Assembly: GCA_035459965.1 (NCBI GenBank)
Contig: DATHXC010000002.1
Span: forward strand, 124,001 to 188,000
Length of the DNA stretch: 64,000 nt
Direction: 5' to 3'
Origin: DATHXC01 sp035459965
Lineage (GTDB): Bacteria > Pseudomonadota > Gammaproteobacteria > Burkholderiales > Methylophilaceae
The notes under the pieces were generated by a model, which worked only from the letters and a program-made list of their open reading frames with translations, searched no databases and was not told the origin of the DNA. Positions 41,429 to 50,748 of this stretch are shown here, piece by piece (position 1 is the stretch's first letter; each line of letters starts with the position of its first letter). The position numbers and the translations under genes were made by a program.

Positions 41429-42417
41429 GCGGCTTCTGGCACAGCTTCAAGTGCGGGTTCAAGAGCAGGCGATTGGGTTTCGACAGCAGGCCGGGGCTTG
41501 ATTAACAGCAATGAATCCGGCCATACGCGGAACTCAAGCGGTGTATTCATCCACAAAATCTCGCCATCGGTCGCCACCTTAATCCGCTTCAACCTACGAG
41601 GTAAAGTTGGCTTGATGGTAATGTTGCTGAAGCTGAAACTATCGACGCTGGGCGCTTCACCCAGCCTGCCAGCGATGCTCCGCAACATGATACCCAGCAT
41701 CTTTAGGGCACTGACTGGCTTAAGCATCACGGCTGCAAGGCGGTCTTTTCCTATTGCATCTACCAGTGGTATGCCTACCTGCTCCATTTGCAATGCATTA
41801 TTCCCCACAAAAAGCGTTTGCGTCACTACATCACGCGATTGGCCCTGATGCACTATCGTCAGCCGCATCAAACGCTGACGACTGAATATGCTGACAATCC
41901 CAGACATGAAGGCAACAAACCGCGAGCGTCCATAGCGACGCTTGTTAGTCTCCCGCTCCTCCAGTATTTCCGGATAAAGGCCGACACTGGCATTAACCAG
42001 GAATATACGTTCATTCACCACCCCAGTTTGCACGGGCTCCGGCGCATCATTTATCAGCACTTGCAAGGCTTCATCCGTATCACCGGGAATGCGGTGGGTA
42101 CGGCTAAAGTAATTGAATGTACCATGAGGAAGCACCCCGAATTTACAGCCGCTTCCCGCCACCACCTGCGACACGGCATTGATTGCACCGTCGCCCCCAG
42201 CAATCACCAGCACGCCGTCGCAGGCCAGTACCTGCTTTAACGTTTCCTTTGCAATCTGTTGGAGTTTGGCCGCATCGTCAATCAGTATCAATTCATACTC
42301 ACGCCCTGCGGCCTGCATTGCGGATTTTATTTTCTGCTGGGTATTTTCATGGTCGTTATTGCCAGACTTGGCATTGAGCATGATGAAAAATTTTGAATCG
42401 GATTTAAACTCGCTCAT
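41425..42417 (-). CDS. Diacylglycerol/lipid kinase-family protein
   Basis: 330 residues from the ATG at 42417, chosen because the family begins with FFIMLNAKSG; an extension to 42486 is unlikely. Nucleotide-binding GGDGAINAVSQVV (GGDG motif), PHGTFNYFSRTHRIP and a C-terminal beta domain with KVATDGEILWMNTP fit the YegS/DagK family. It phosphorylates a lipid head group using ATP. Coupled to the phosphoesterase gene; together with the PAP2 gene they may turn over lipid phosphates. Confidence 0.87.
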   Translation of the reverse strand: MSEFKSDSKFFIMLNAKSGNNDHENTQQKIKSAMQAAGREYELILIDDAAKLQQIAKETLKQVLACDGVLVIAGGDGAINAVSQVVAGSGCKFGVLPHGTFNYFSRTHRIPGDTDEALQVLINDAPEPVQTGVVNERIFLVNASVGLYPEILEERETNKRRYGRSRFVAFMSGIVSIFSRQRLMRLTIVHQGQSRDVVTQTLFVGNNALQMEQVGIPLVDAIGKDRLAAVMLKPVSALKMLGIMLRSIAGRLGEAPSVDSFSFSNITIKPTLPRRLKRIKVATDGEILWMNTPLEFRVWPDSLLLIKPRPAVETQSPALEPALEAVPEAA

Positions 42418-42579
42418 TGAACGTCGCCTAGTATTAATGACAGCTATATGATTTTTAATATCAAAGCATGCCATCGCAACAGTCAATCAGAGTATCGGCT
42501 TTAAGCCGGTATCCATGTAGGAATTAACTTACCATTTCACTCTTTAGAATAAACCCAAGAAAAGGGTTAGCCTAAATGA

Positions 42580-44043
42580 TTACTCCATTAGCAGCTTGAT
42601 CACCTCAAGCCCGAATCCCACGCCAAACCCATTGGTGTCACTCGCCACCGCACCCAGCCCACCCTTACGGCTATAGCATGACAAATCCACGTGTATCCAT
42701 GGCACATCACCTTCGATGAACTTGGACAGGAATCGTGTCGCCAGTACGTGGTCTGCGCCACCTTCCAGCGTGCATTGCTTGATATCGGCGATGCTGCTTT
42801 CCAGTTCTTCGTCGTAATCTTCATCAAACGGAAAAACGCAGACACGCTCACCTGCCGCTGCACCCGCCCCGACTGCCTTGCACAGCAACTCGGGGGTGTT
42901 ACCCAGTATGCCGCTATAGCGATCCCCCAATGCCGCGACCATGCTACCGGTGAGGGTGGCAAAGTCCATCATGAACTCCGGCTTTTCGCGTGAAGCCAAT
43001 GTGAGCGTATCTGCCAGCACCATGCGGCCTTCGGCATCGGTATGGACGATCTCGATAGTAGTGCCATTAAGCGCAGTGACAACATCATTCTGTTTATACG
43101 CCAGGGGACCTATATGGTTTTGCGCAATAGCGAGCCAGCAATCGATTTTGATTGGCAACTCAGCCTTGCTGGCTGCCAACAATATCCCTAGTGCTACTGC
43201 TGAGCCATTCATATCCTCGTGCATGCCGTTCATGTACTTGGATGGTTTGAGGTTATGGCCCCCGGTATCAAAACAGATGCCTTTACCGACGATAGCAATA
43301 TGTTTCTTTACGTCTTTGGGGTTGTAAGTCAGGTGCACAATGGCGGCATCCACCGGGTCGGAGCCTTGACCAACAGCCACGAAAGCGCCTGCGCCCATTT
43401 TCTTGAGCTTGCGCATGTCGTATTCCTCATGCTTCCAGCCATTGTCCTTGGCGAGCTTCTGCACTTTTTCACGATACAGCGTCGGGGTCAGCTCATTAGG
43501 CGGCAGCATACTGAGTTGGCGCGTCAGACTGTTGCCAGCCACCAGCGCTTTCACTTCAGCAAAGCCGTCGGCCTCCTTCCATCCATGCACGGCGATGGTT
43601 TTAAGCGCATGCGATTTCTGTTTAGACTTAGCCCCTTTGCGCTCCGGCAACTCAGCCGCATTCACCGATGCTACATAATAGGCGTCGCGCGCTCCTTGTT
43701 GGCGCATTTTGTCACTACCGAATACGGCAATTGCCAGGGTTTGCGGTTTTTCATCCAGCAGCGGCTTGATAGCTTTACGCAGCAGGGTGTGACGCTGAAA
43801 AGGGTTCAGCTTGCCATCCAGCACCAGCCAGGTTGCCACGCCGCCATTGGGCAGGTCTGCCGTCACCGGGGTTTTTGCGAGGTCTGCGTATTTATTGCGG
43901 TTGCGTTTTAATTTGGCTTCGAGCACTGCTACAAACGGCAAATTGGCAGGCTTATTGCTAGACAAAACAAAAAGCAAATGACTGGTTGCTGTTAACGACT
44001 TTTCATCTGCAATAGCGGCAGATTGCTTTAATTGGATAGGCAT
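42580..44043 (-). CDS. M17 leucyl aminopeptidase-family protein
   Basis: 487 residues with the two-zinc M17 site: GKGICFDTGG (Lys, Asp), LKPSKYMNGMHEDM (Lys and Asp), HTDAEGRMVLAD (Asp, Glu, active Arg), then FATLTGSMVAALG. All ligand residues seen in E. coli PepA are present, but the usual Lys-Tyr-Asp context is His-Glu-Asp, a feature of the PepB-like or divergent subgroup. It removes N-terminal residues in peptide turnover in the cytoplasm. Confidence 0.88.
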   Translation of the reverse strand: MPIQLKQSAAIADEKSLTATSHLLFVLSSNKPANLPFVAVLEAKLKRNRNKYADLAKTPVTADLPNGGVATWLVLDGKLNPFQRHTLLRKAIKPLLDEKPQTLAIAVFGSDKMRQQGARDAYYVASVNAAELPERKGAKSKQKSHALKTIAVHGWKEADGFAEVKALVAGNSLTRQLSMLPPNELTPTLYREKVQKLAKDNGWKHEEYDMRKLKKMGAGAFVAVGQGSDPVDAAIVHLTYNPKDVKKHIAIVGKGICFDTGGHNLKPSKYMNGMHEDMNGSAVALGILLAASKAELPIKIDCWLAIAQNHIGPLAYKQNDVVTALNGTTIEIVHTDAEGRMVLADTLTLASREKPEFMMDFATLTGSMVAALGDRYSGILGNTPELLCKAVGAGAAAGERVCVFPFDEDYDEELESSIADIKQCTLEGGADHVLATRFLSKFIEGDVPWIHVDLSCYSRKGGLGAVASDTNGFGVGFGLEVIKLLME

Positions 44044-44445
44044 CAGTCCCTCATCATTTAAATATTGATAGCGCTTACACGGCCGGAAACAACGCCCTCC
44101 TCCCTATGCAAACTGTACAAAACCTTGTGCCAAACCTTATGGTAAATCTTATGCTAAAACTTGACCTAAACAGCCAAAAAAGCCAATATATGGCCTGCGC
44201 CAACTGTCTCAAGCAGATGGCTCACCCCATAAGCTTGGTTCCACTTGTTTTGTTATTAAGTGCGTATAAGTTTAATGGCCCCACCCAGCTGAGCTGGTAG
44301 TTTGCCAATAGCCTGATATATAAGTTCTAAATTTGACAGATTAGCCCTGAATTAGCCAGTGAGGACATTGCATGTATTTCCCAGCATATAACTCCTGGCT
44401 GATTATACCTACAGCGAACCACAAAAGTTTTCCGGAGATCTCCAT
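44044..44445. other. 402-nt intergenic region ahead of aceE
   Basis: Divergent upstream region of the aminopeptidase and aceE genes. It contains the 12-bp tandem repeats at 44120-44167 and a 13-bp palindrome CCAGCTGAGCTGG at about 44286-44298. A 64-codon rightward ORF (44106-44300) is repeat-derived and not believed. I found no clear PdhR-type operator. A GGAG precedes the aceE ATG. Confidence 0.5.
44120..44167 (+). repeat. Four degenerate 12-bp tandem repeats
   Basis: Units AAACCTTGTGCC, AAACCTTATGGT, AAATCTTATGCT and AAAACTTGACCT run head to tail upstream of aceE. The shared core is AAAnCTTn. They could be a protein-binding array or a chance microsatellite. Confidence 0.6.
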
Positions 44446-47100
44446 ATGGCATTAACCCCCGATTCTGACCCTCAAGAAACCCAGGAATGGCTGGAAGCCA
44501 TCGCTTCGGTACTTGAGAACGAGGGAACCGAACGCGCGCATTATTTGCTGGAGACCATGATAGATAAAGCCCGTCGTTCAGGCGCCTATCTGCCATACAA
44601 CCCCACCACCGCTTATGTAAACAGTATTCCTGTGCACCTGCAGCAAAAGCTGCCAGGCGACCCAACCATGGAGCGCAAGATCCGTGCACTGATTCGCTGG
44701 AATGCGATCATGACGGTGCTGCGCGCCAATGAGAAATCACCCGGCGTAGGCGGTCACATCGCCAGCTTCCAGTCTGCTGCCACTTTGTATGACGTAGGCT
44801 TTAACCATTTTTTCCGCGCTGCCAATGAAACATTCGGTGGCGACTGCGTGTACTTCCAGGGCCATTCATCCCCCGGCGTTTACTCCCGCGCGTTTCTGGA
44901 AGGCCGTATCTCAGAAGAGCAGCTGGACAACTTCCGCCAGGAAACCGGTGGCAAGGGTATTTCCAGCTATCCTCACCCCTGGTTGATGCCTGATTTCTGG
45001 CAGTTCCCGACCGTATCTATGGGCCTGGGGCCTTTGGCCGGGATTTACCAGGCACGCTTTCTGAAGTACATCCACGACCGCGGTATTGCCGACACCAGCG
45101 ACCGTAAAGTCTGGGTATTCTGCGGCGATGGCGAAATGGACGAGCCGGAATCCCAAGGCGCGATTTCACTGGCTTCTCGCGAGAAGCTGGACAACCTGAT
45201 TTTTGTGATCAACTGTAACCTGCAGCGTCTAGATGGCCCGGTGCGCGGTAACGGCAAGATCATCCAGGAACTGGAATCCAATTTCCGTGGCGCCGGTTGG
45301 AATGTGCTCAAAGTAATCTGGGGCTCCTATTGGGATCCATTGCTAGCCATGGATAAAGATGGCTTGCTCAAGAAGCGTATGGAAGAATGCGTGGACGGCG
45401 AATACCAGAACTTCAAGGCCAAGGGTGGCGCATACACGCGTGAGAAGTTCTTCGGCAAATATCCTGAGTTGAAGGAAATGGTTGCGGCCATGTCGGACGC
45501 CGACATCTGGCGCCTGAATCGTGGCGGTCATGACCCGCACAAGGTCTACGCTGCTTACGCTGCAGCGACCCAGCATAAGGGCCAGCCAACCGTTATCCTG
45601 GCCAAGACCGTCAAGGGATATGGCATGGGCGATGCAGGTGAAGGCCAGAACATCACCCATCAACAAAAGAGCATGGATATCGACTCACTGAAGAAATTCC
45701 GTGATCGCTTCAATTTGCCATTAACCGATGAACAAGTCGAAAGCCTCTCATACTATAAACCTGCAGCGGATTCCCCAGAGCTGCAATACTTGGCTGAACG
45801 CAGTGCAGCGATGGGTGGCCATGTGCCCAAGCGTCGTCGCAAGGGTAATGAGCTGACTGTGCCTGAGTTATCAGCCTTCGAGAATATGCTGGGCGCCACA
45901 GGTGAGCGTGAGATTTCAACCACCATGGCATTCGTGCGCATCCTCTCCACACTAGTACGCGACAAACAGATCGGCAAATATGTGGTGCCTATCGTGCCCG
46001 ATGAAGCCCGTACTTTCGGTATGGAAGGCATGTTCCGCCAGCTGGGCATCTACTCATCAGTAGGCCAGTTGTACGAGCCTATGGATTCAGACCAGGTCAT
46101 GTTCTACAAGGAATCCAAAGACGGCCAGATTCTGGAAGAAGGTATCAACGAAGCTGGCTCTTTCGCTAGCTGGCTAGCCGCTGCTACGTCTTACAGCGTG
46201 ACCGGCGTGCAGATGATCCCGTTCTATATCTACTACTCCATGTTCGGCTTCCAGCGCATTGGCGACTTTGCCTGGGCCGCTGGTGATAGCCGCGCTCGCG
46301 GATTCCTGCTCGGTGCAACCGCTGGCCGTACCACGCTGAACGGTGAAGGTTTGCAGCACGAAGATGGCCATAGTCATTTGATGTCAGCCACCATCCCCAA
46401 CTGCGTGTCTTACGACCCGACATTCGCTTACGAACTGGCCGTGATCATTCAGGAAGGCTTGCGCCGCATGGTGCAGAACCAGGAAGATGTGTACTACTAC
46501 ATCACCCTGATGAACGAGAACTACAGCCATCCAGCCATGCCGGAAGGCAGTGCAGAAGGCATCCTCAAGGGCATGTACTCATTCAGCAAATCCAAGGCCA
46601 AAGGACCCAAGGTACAACTCATGGGCAGCGGCGTGATTCTGCGTGAAGTGATTGCAGCGGGCGAGTTGCTGGAAAAAGACTGGGGTGTCTCTGCCGATGT
46701 CTGGAGCGCAACAAGCTTTACCGAGTTGCGCCGTGAAGGTATGGATGTTGAACGCTGGAATCTGCTCAACCCGGAGAAAAAGCAAAAAGAAACCTATATC
46801 GGTAAGTGCCTGAGCAAGGTAGAAGGCCCTGTGGTCGCCTCCACCGACTACATGCGCTCGTTCGCTGACCAGATCCGTAACTTCATCCCTAATCGTTTTG
46901 TGGCACTGGGTACTGATGGTTATGGCCGCAGCGATAGCCGCGAGGCGCTACGCAGCTTCTTCGAGGTAGACCGTTACTATGTGGTACTGGCTGCACTGAA
47001 AGCACTGGCAGACGATGGCAAGATACCTGCCGCCAAAGCAGCAGAAGCGATCAAGAAGTACAAGATCGATATCAGCCGCCCTAACCCAACAACTATCTAA
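44446..47100 (+). CDS. aceE: Pyruvate dehydrogenase E1 component, homodimeric type
   Basis: 884 residues, the usual length of single-chain E1. N-terminal ETQEWLEAIASVLENEG, the thiamine-diphosphate motif GDGEMDEPESQGAI ... NCNLQRLDGPVRGNG, and a C-terminal transketolase half ending ALKALADDGKIPA. It decarboxylates pyruvate and reductively acetylates the E2 lipoyl group. First gene of aceE-aceF-lpdA, with 12 nt to aceF. In a methylotroph this complex would serve biosynthesis, which is inference. Confidence 0.96.
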   Translation: MALTPDSDPQETQEWLEAIASVLENEGTERAHYLLETMIDKARRSGAYLPYNPTTAYVNSIPVHLQQKLPGDPTMERKIRALIRWNAIMTVLRANEKSPGVGGHIASFQSAATLYDVGFNHFFRAANETFGGDCVYFQGHSSPGVYSRAFLEGRISEEQLDNFRQETGGKGISSYPHPWLMPDFWQFPTVSMGLGPLAGIYQARFLKYIHDRGIADTSDRKVWVFCGDGEMDEPESQGAISLASREKLDNLIFVINCNLQRLDGPVRGNGKIIQELESNFRGAGWNVLKVIWGSYWDPLLAMDKDGLLKKRMEECVDGEYQNFKAKGGAYTREKFFGKYPELKEMVAAMSDADIWRLNRGGHDPHKVYAAYAAATQHKGQPTVILAKTVKGYGMGDAGEGQNITHQQKSMDIDSLKKFRDRFNLPLTDEQVESLSYYKPAADSPELQYLAERSAAMGGHVPKRRRKGNELTVPELSAFENMLGATGEREISTTMAFVRILSTLVRDKQIGKYVVPIVPDEARTFGMEGMFRQLGIYSSVGQLYEPMDSDQVMFYKESKDGQILEEGINEAGSFASWLAAATSYSVTGVQMIPFYIYYSMFGFQRIGDFAWAAGDSRARGFLLGATAGRTTLNGEGLQHEDGHSHLMSATIPNCVSYDPTFAYELAVIIQEGLRRMVQNQEDVYYYITLMNENYSHPAMPEGSAEGILKGMYSFSKSKAKGPKVQLMGSGVILREVIAAGELLEKDWGVSADVWSATSFTELRREGMDVERWNLLNPEKKQKETYIGKCLSKVEGPVVASTDYMRSFADQIRNFIPNRFVALGTDGYGRSDSREALRSFFEVDRYYVVLAALKALADDGKIPAAKAAEAIKKYKIDISRPNPTTI

Positions 47101-47112
47101 GGAGACGAAAAA

Positions 47113-48450
47113 ATGGCATTAAAAGACGTTCTCGTCCCCGATATTGGCAATTTTGACAGCGTGGATGTGATTGAAGTCCTAGTGAAGGCAGGCGATGTAG
47201 TCGCCAAGGATGACTCCTTGCTCACGCTGGAGTCTGACAAGGCATCCATGGACATTCCTGCGCCATTCGCCGGCACTGTCAAAGAAGTCAAAATGAAAGT
47301 CGGCGACAAAGCCGCCCAGGGTGGCCTGATTCTGGTCATGGAGGCCGGCGAAGCTGCACCTGCTGCCGAGAAACCTGCAGCCCAGCCAACCACCACACCG
47401 GTAGTCTCTACCGTGAAAGTGGATGAAAAAGCCGTTGCCATCCCAGAACCCAGCCACCCGGTCGCTGCACCGCCTAAAGTCATCCAGCCACAAGCTACAC
47501 CCAACCCGGTCGCTGCAAGTGCCACAGGTGTTGCAGGCAAGCTGGCACATGCCAGCCCTTCCGTGCGTAAATTTGCACGCGAGCTGGGCGTCAACTTAAG
47601 CCTGGTGCAAGGCAATGGCGCCAAGAACCGAATACTGCAAAGCGATGTGCAAGCCTTTGTTAAGGGCGAGCTTGCTAAGCCTCGCAGCGAAAATATGGGC
47701 TCAGGATTATCCACATTGCCCATGCCTGTCATCGATTTCACCCAGTTTGGTGAGATCGAAACCAAGGCACTGTCACGCATCAAGAAGCTTTCAGGTGCTA
47801 ACCTGCACCGCAACTGGGTCACCGCACCACATGTGACGCAGTTTGACGAAGCCGACATTACCGACCTCGAAGATTTCCGCAGATCGATGGCCCCCGATGC
47901 CGAAAAACGTGGTGTCAAGCTCACGCTGCTGGCGTTCCTGATGAAGGCGGTGGTGAATGCCTTGCGCACTTACCCCAACTTCAACTCTTCACTCTCTCCA
48001 GAGGGCGATAGCCTGATTCTCAAGCAGTATTACCATGTAGGTTTTGCCTGCGATACGCCGGATGGGCTGGTAGTACCCGTTGTGCGTGACGTCAATACCA
48101 AGGACGTGATGGATATTGCACGCGATCTGGCCGAACTTTCTGCCAAGGCCCGCGAACGCAAACTCAAGATCGAGGAAATGCAGGGCGGTTGCTTCACAAT
48201 CTCCAGCCTGGGTGGTATCGGTGGCACCATGTTCACGCCTATCATCAATTGCCCGGAAGTGGCGATCCTCGGTGTTTCGCGCTCTTCCATGCAACCAGTG
48301 TTTGATGCAAAAACCAAGAGCTTTGAGCCACGCCTGATCCTGCCGCTGTCACTCTCTTACGACCACCGCGTGATTGACGGTGCCGATGGTGCACGTTTCA
48401 CCAGCCATCTGCGGATGATGCTTTCCGACGTGCGTCGCCTCTTGCTGTAA
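47113..48450 (+). CDS. aceF: Pyruvate dehydrogenase E2, dihydrolipoyl acetyltransferase
   Basis: 445 residues. One N-terminal lipoyl domain with Lys in ESDKASMDIP, an Ala/Pro linker, an E1/E3-binding domain (SPSVRKFARELGVNLSLVQGNG, about 140-175) and the catalytic acetyltransferase domain ending SYDHRVIDGADGARF (His-Asp). Forms the core of the complex. Only one lipoyl domain, while E. coli E2 has three. The lipoyl domain is very similar to that at the start of lpdA. Confidence 0.95.
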   Translation: MALKDVLVPDIGNFDSVDVIEVLVKAGDVVAKDDSLLTLESDKASMDIPAPFAGTVKEVKMKVGDKAAQGGLILVMEAGEAAPAAEKPAAQPTTTPVVSTVKVDEKAVAIPEPSHPVAAPPKVIQPQATPNPVAASATGVAGKLAHASPSVRKFARELGVNLSLVQGNGAKNRILQSDVQAFVKGELAKPRSENMGSGLSTLPMPVIDFTQFGEIETKALSRIKKLSGANLHRNWVTAPHVTQFDEADITDLEDFRRSMAPDAEKRGVKLTLLAFLMKAVVNALRTYPNFNSSLSPEGDSLILKQYYHVGFACDTPDGLVVPVVRDVNTKDVMDIARDLAELSAKARERKLKIEEMQGGCFTISSLGGIGGTMFTPIINCPEVAILGVSRSSMQPVFDAKTKSFEPRLILPLSLSYDHRVIDGADGARFTSHLRMMLSDVRRLLL

Positions 48451-48462
48451 CAGGAACCATAC

Positions 48463-50235
48463 ATGAGCAATATTGTTGAAGTTTTAGTGCCGGATATCGG
48501 CAATTTTGATAGCGTCGATGTCATTGAAGTGCTGGTTAAGGCAGGCGATGTAATCGCCAAGGAAGACTCTCTGATTACCGTGGAGTCTGACAAAGCCTCG
48601 ATGGATATTCCATCATCGCAGGCTGGCACAGTGAAAGAAGTGAAAATCAAGGTCGGCGACAAGGTTGCCAAGGGCACGCTGATTCTTACCGTAGAAGCTG
48701 AAGCCAGCGCTGCACCTGCGAAGGCAGAAGCACCAGCAGCTAAACCCGCAGAAGCACCTGCAGTGGCACAAGTTGTCGCGCCAGCCACAGCACCTGCGCC
48801 AGCGGCTCCTGCTGGCGATAGCGATATCAACACCCAGGTCGTTGTATTGGGCTCCGGCCCCGGCGGCTATACAGCCGCGTTCCGCGCTGCGGATTTAGGC
48901 CTGCAAGTAGTGCTGATCGAGCGCTATGCCACATTGGGTGGCGTATGCCTCAACGTAGGCTGCATCCCATCCAAGGCACTGCTGCACACAGCCAAGGTGA
49001 TTACAGAGGCTGAAGAAACTGCGCATCATGGCGTGAGTTTCAGCGCACCCAAGATTGACCTGGAACACTTACGCAACTGGAAAGCCAATGACGTAGTGGG
49101 CAAGCTCACCGGCGGCCTGGCAGCAATGGCAAAGCAGCGCAATGTAACTGTGGTCAATGGCGTAGGCAAGTTCACCAGCCCGAACCAGATCGCTGTCACT
49201 GCGGCGGATGGCAAGGTGACCACAGTGGGCTTTGTAAACGCCATCATTGCCGCAGGCTCACAAGCCACCAAGTTCCCCGGTGCACCTGATGACGAGCGCA
49301 TCATGGATTCCACCGGTGCATTAGCTCTGGCAGATATTCCTAAGCGCTTGCTGGTCATTGGCGGTGGCATCATCGGCCTTGAAATGGGCACGGTATATGA
49401 CGCCCTTGGCACCAAGGTCAGTGTGGTTGAATTCATGGACGGACTCATCACCGGTTGCGACCGCGATTTGGTGCGCCCATTGCAGAAACGTATGGAAAAA
49501 CGCTTTGAGAGCATCATGCTGTCTACCAAGGTCTCCAAAATTGAGGCCAAGAAAGATGGTATCCATGTTTCGTTCGAAGGAGAAAGTGCGCCCAAGGAAG
49601 CGCAAGTATATGACCGCGTGCTGGTTTCCATTGGACGTCGCCCTAACGGCAAAAATATCGGTGCAGAGAACGCTGGTGTGGCGGTAGATGATCGCGGTTT
49701 CATTGCCGTAGATAAGCAGATGCGTACCAACGTACCCCATATCTTCGCCATCGGTGATATCGTTGGCCAGCCTATGTTGGCGCACAAAGCCACCCACGAA
49801 GCCAAAGTAGCGGCAGAAGTCATCGCTGGCCATAAGGTCGAGTTCCAGGCCATGGTGATTCCATCAGTGGCTTATACTGACCCTGAAGTAGCTTGGGCTG
49901 GCATGACGGAAACCGAAGCCAAGGCCAAGGGCATCGAAGTCGAAAAAGCCAGCTTCCCTTGGGCAGCCAGTGGCCGTGCGCTTTCAATCGCACGCACCGA
50001 AGGCAGCACAAAACTGATCTTCGACAAGGAAACCCATCGCGTCATCGGTGCCGGTATTGTCGGCGTTAATGCAGGTGAGTTGCTGGCAGAAGCGGTGCTG
50101 GCTATTGAAATGGGCGCCGATGCCCATGACCTGGGCCTGACCATCCATGCCCACCCGACACTTTCCGAAACGATCTGCTTTGCAGCGGAAATGAAGGAAG
50201 GCACAATTACCGATCTTTATATCAAGAAAAGGTAA
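48463..50235 (+). CDS. lpdA: Dihydrolipoyl dehydrogenase E3 with N-terminal lipoyl domain
   Basis: 590 residues, about 115 longer than plain E3. A lipoyl domain (1-78, Lys in ESDKASMDIP) and Ala/Pro linker precede the FAD domain: GSGPGGYTAAFRAADLG, redox disulfide GGVCLNVGCIPSKALLH, NAD site GGGIIGLEMG, and the C-terminal His-Glu HAHPTLSET. Lipoyl-E3 fusions occur in betaproteobacteria and Neisseria. It reoxidises the lipoyl group with NAD+. 12 nt from aceF; ends at the terminator. Confidence 0.95.
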   Translation: MSNIVEVLVPDIGNFDSVDVIEVLVKAGDVIAKEDSLITVESDKASMDIPSSQAGTVKEVKIKVGDKVAKGTLILTVEAEASAAPAKAEAPAAKPAEAPAVAQVVAPATAPAPAAPAGDSDINTQVVVLGSGPGGYTAAFRAADLGLQVVLIERYATLGGVCLNVGCIPSKALLHTAKVITEAEETAHHGVSFSAPKIDLEHLRNWKANDVVGKLTGGLAAMAKQRNVTVVNGVGKFTSPNQIAVTAADGKVTTVGFVNAIIAAGSQATKFPGAPDDERIMDSTGALALADIPKRLLVIGGGIIGLEMGTVYDALGTKVSVVEFMDGLITGCDRDLVRPLQKRMEKRFESIMLSTKVSKIEAKKDGIHVSFEGESAPKEAQVYDRVLVSIGRRPNGKNIGAENAGVAVDDRGFIAVDKQMRTNVPHIFAIGDIVGQPMLAHKATHEAKVAAEVIAGHKVEFQAMVIPSVAYTDPEVAWAGMTETEAKAKGIEVEKASFPWAASGRALSIARTEGSTKLIFDKETHRVIGAGIVGVNAGELLAEAVLAIEMGADAHDLGLTIHAHPTLSETICFAAEMKEGTITDLYIKKR

Positions 50236-50248
50236 GCACTTTTGTAAT

Positions 50249-50277
50249 AAAAAAACCGGCCACAGGCCGGTTTTTTT
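50249..50277. terminator. Bidirectional rho-independent terminator
   Basis: Seven A, CCGGCC, ACA loop, GGCCGG, seven T. It ends the pdh operon rightward and, read leftward, the coaX-SPOR-AK-rich group that converges here. Confidence 0.92.
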
Positions 50278-50299
50278 ATATTGATCGAACTATAAAAGC

Positions 50300-50740
50300 T
50301 TATGAAGTAGGTGTTTCTGGACTTTCTGCAGGAACTGCAGGTGCCACTTCAGGCGCTGTCACTTTCGGCTTTGCCGCAGCCTTGGGTTTGGCTGGTGCTT
50401 TAGGTTTTGTAGCTGGTTTCGCAGCCGCTTTTGGCTTGGCAGCGGCTTTAGGTTTAGCTGGCGCTTTTACTGCTTCTGCTGGCTTCGATTCCGCTTTGGG
50501 TTTTGCTGGGGCCTTTGGCTTAGCAGGTGCTTTTGGTTTGGCTGCAGCTTTAGGGGCCGGTTTAGATGCAGGTGTTGGTTTATCAGCAGCGGTAGCGGCT
50601 TTTGGTTTGGGAGCATCTTCATTCAACTTGCCTGCCAAGCCGTTCACTGCTTTTGTGACAAGCTGCTTGCCTGCTACCAATGCTGCAGCCACGGCCGCTT
50701 TTTTCAACACCGACTTAAATGCTGACTTCAACAAACCCAT
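50300..50740 (-). CDS. Lys/Ala/Pro-rich histone H1-like protein
   Basis: 146 residues from the ATG at 50740 (TAGGAGG 4 nt upstream). A helical N-terminus (LLKSAFKSVLKKAAVAAALVAGKQLVTKAVNGLAGKL) is followed by about 100 residues of PAKPKA/AAKPKA repeats like the tails of bacterial H1-like or AlgP-type proteins that bind DNA or polyphosphate. The short hydrophobic N-terminus could instead attach to membranes. Repeat number may vary between strains. Function unknown. Confidence 0.7.
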   Translation of the reverse strand: MGLLKSAFKSVLKKAAVAAALVAGKQLVTKAVNGLAGKLNEDAPKPKAATAADKPTPASKPAPKAAAKPKAPAKPKAPAKPKAESKPAEAVKAPAKPKAAAKPKAAAKPATKPKAPAKPKAAAKPKVTAPEVAPAVPAESPETPTS

Positions 50741-50748
50741 AAAACCTC

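Noticed and set aside
43219..43911. 230-codon rightward ORF inside the aminopeptidase gene
   Set aside because: Complete antisense overlap with an M17 enzyme that has all active-site motifs.
44106..44300. 64-codon ORF ahead of aceE
   Set aside because: Its first third is the product of 12-bp tandem repeats (VQNLVPNLMVNLMLKL); no ribosome site or recognisable domain.
47097..47969. 290-codon leftward ORF antisense to aceF
   Set aside because: Mirror of a strongly identified E2 gene; Ser/Ala-rich shadow.
48357..48833. Leftward Ala/Gly-rich ORF antisense to the lpdA lipoyl domain
   Set aside because: Arises from the Ala/Pro linker codons of lpdA read in reverse.
50300..50620. Short repeats suggesting a CRISPR-like array
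   Set aside because: They are in-frame coding repeats (PAKPKA units), not spaced repeats with unique spacers.
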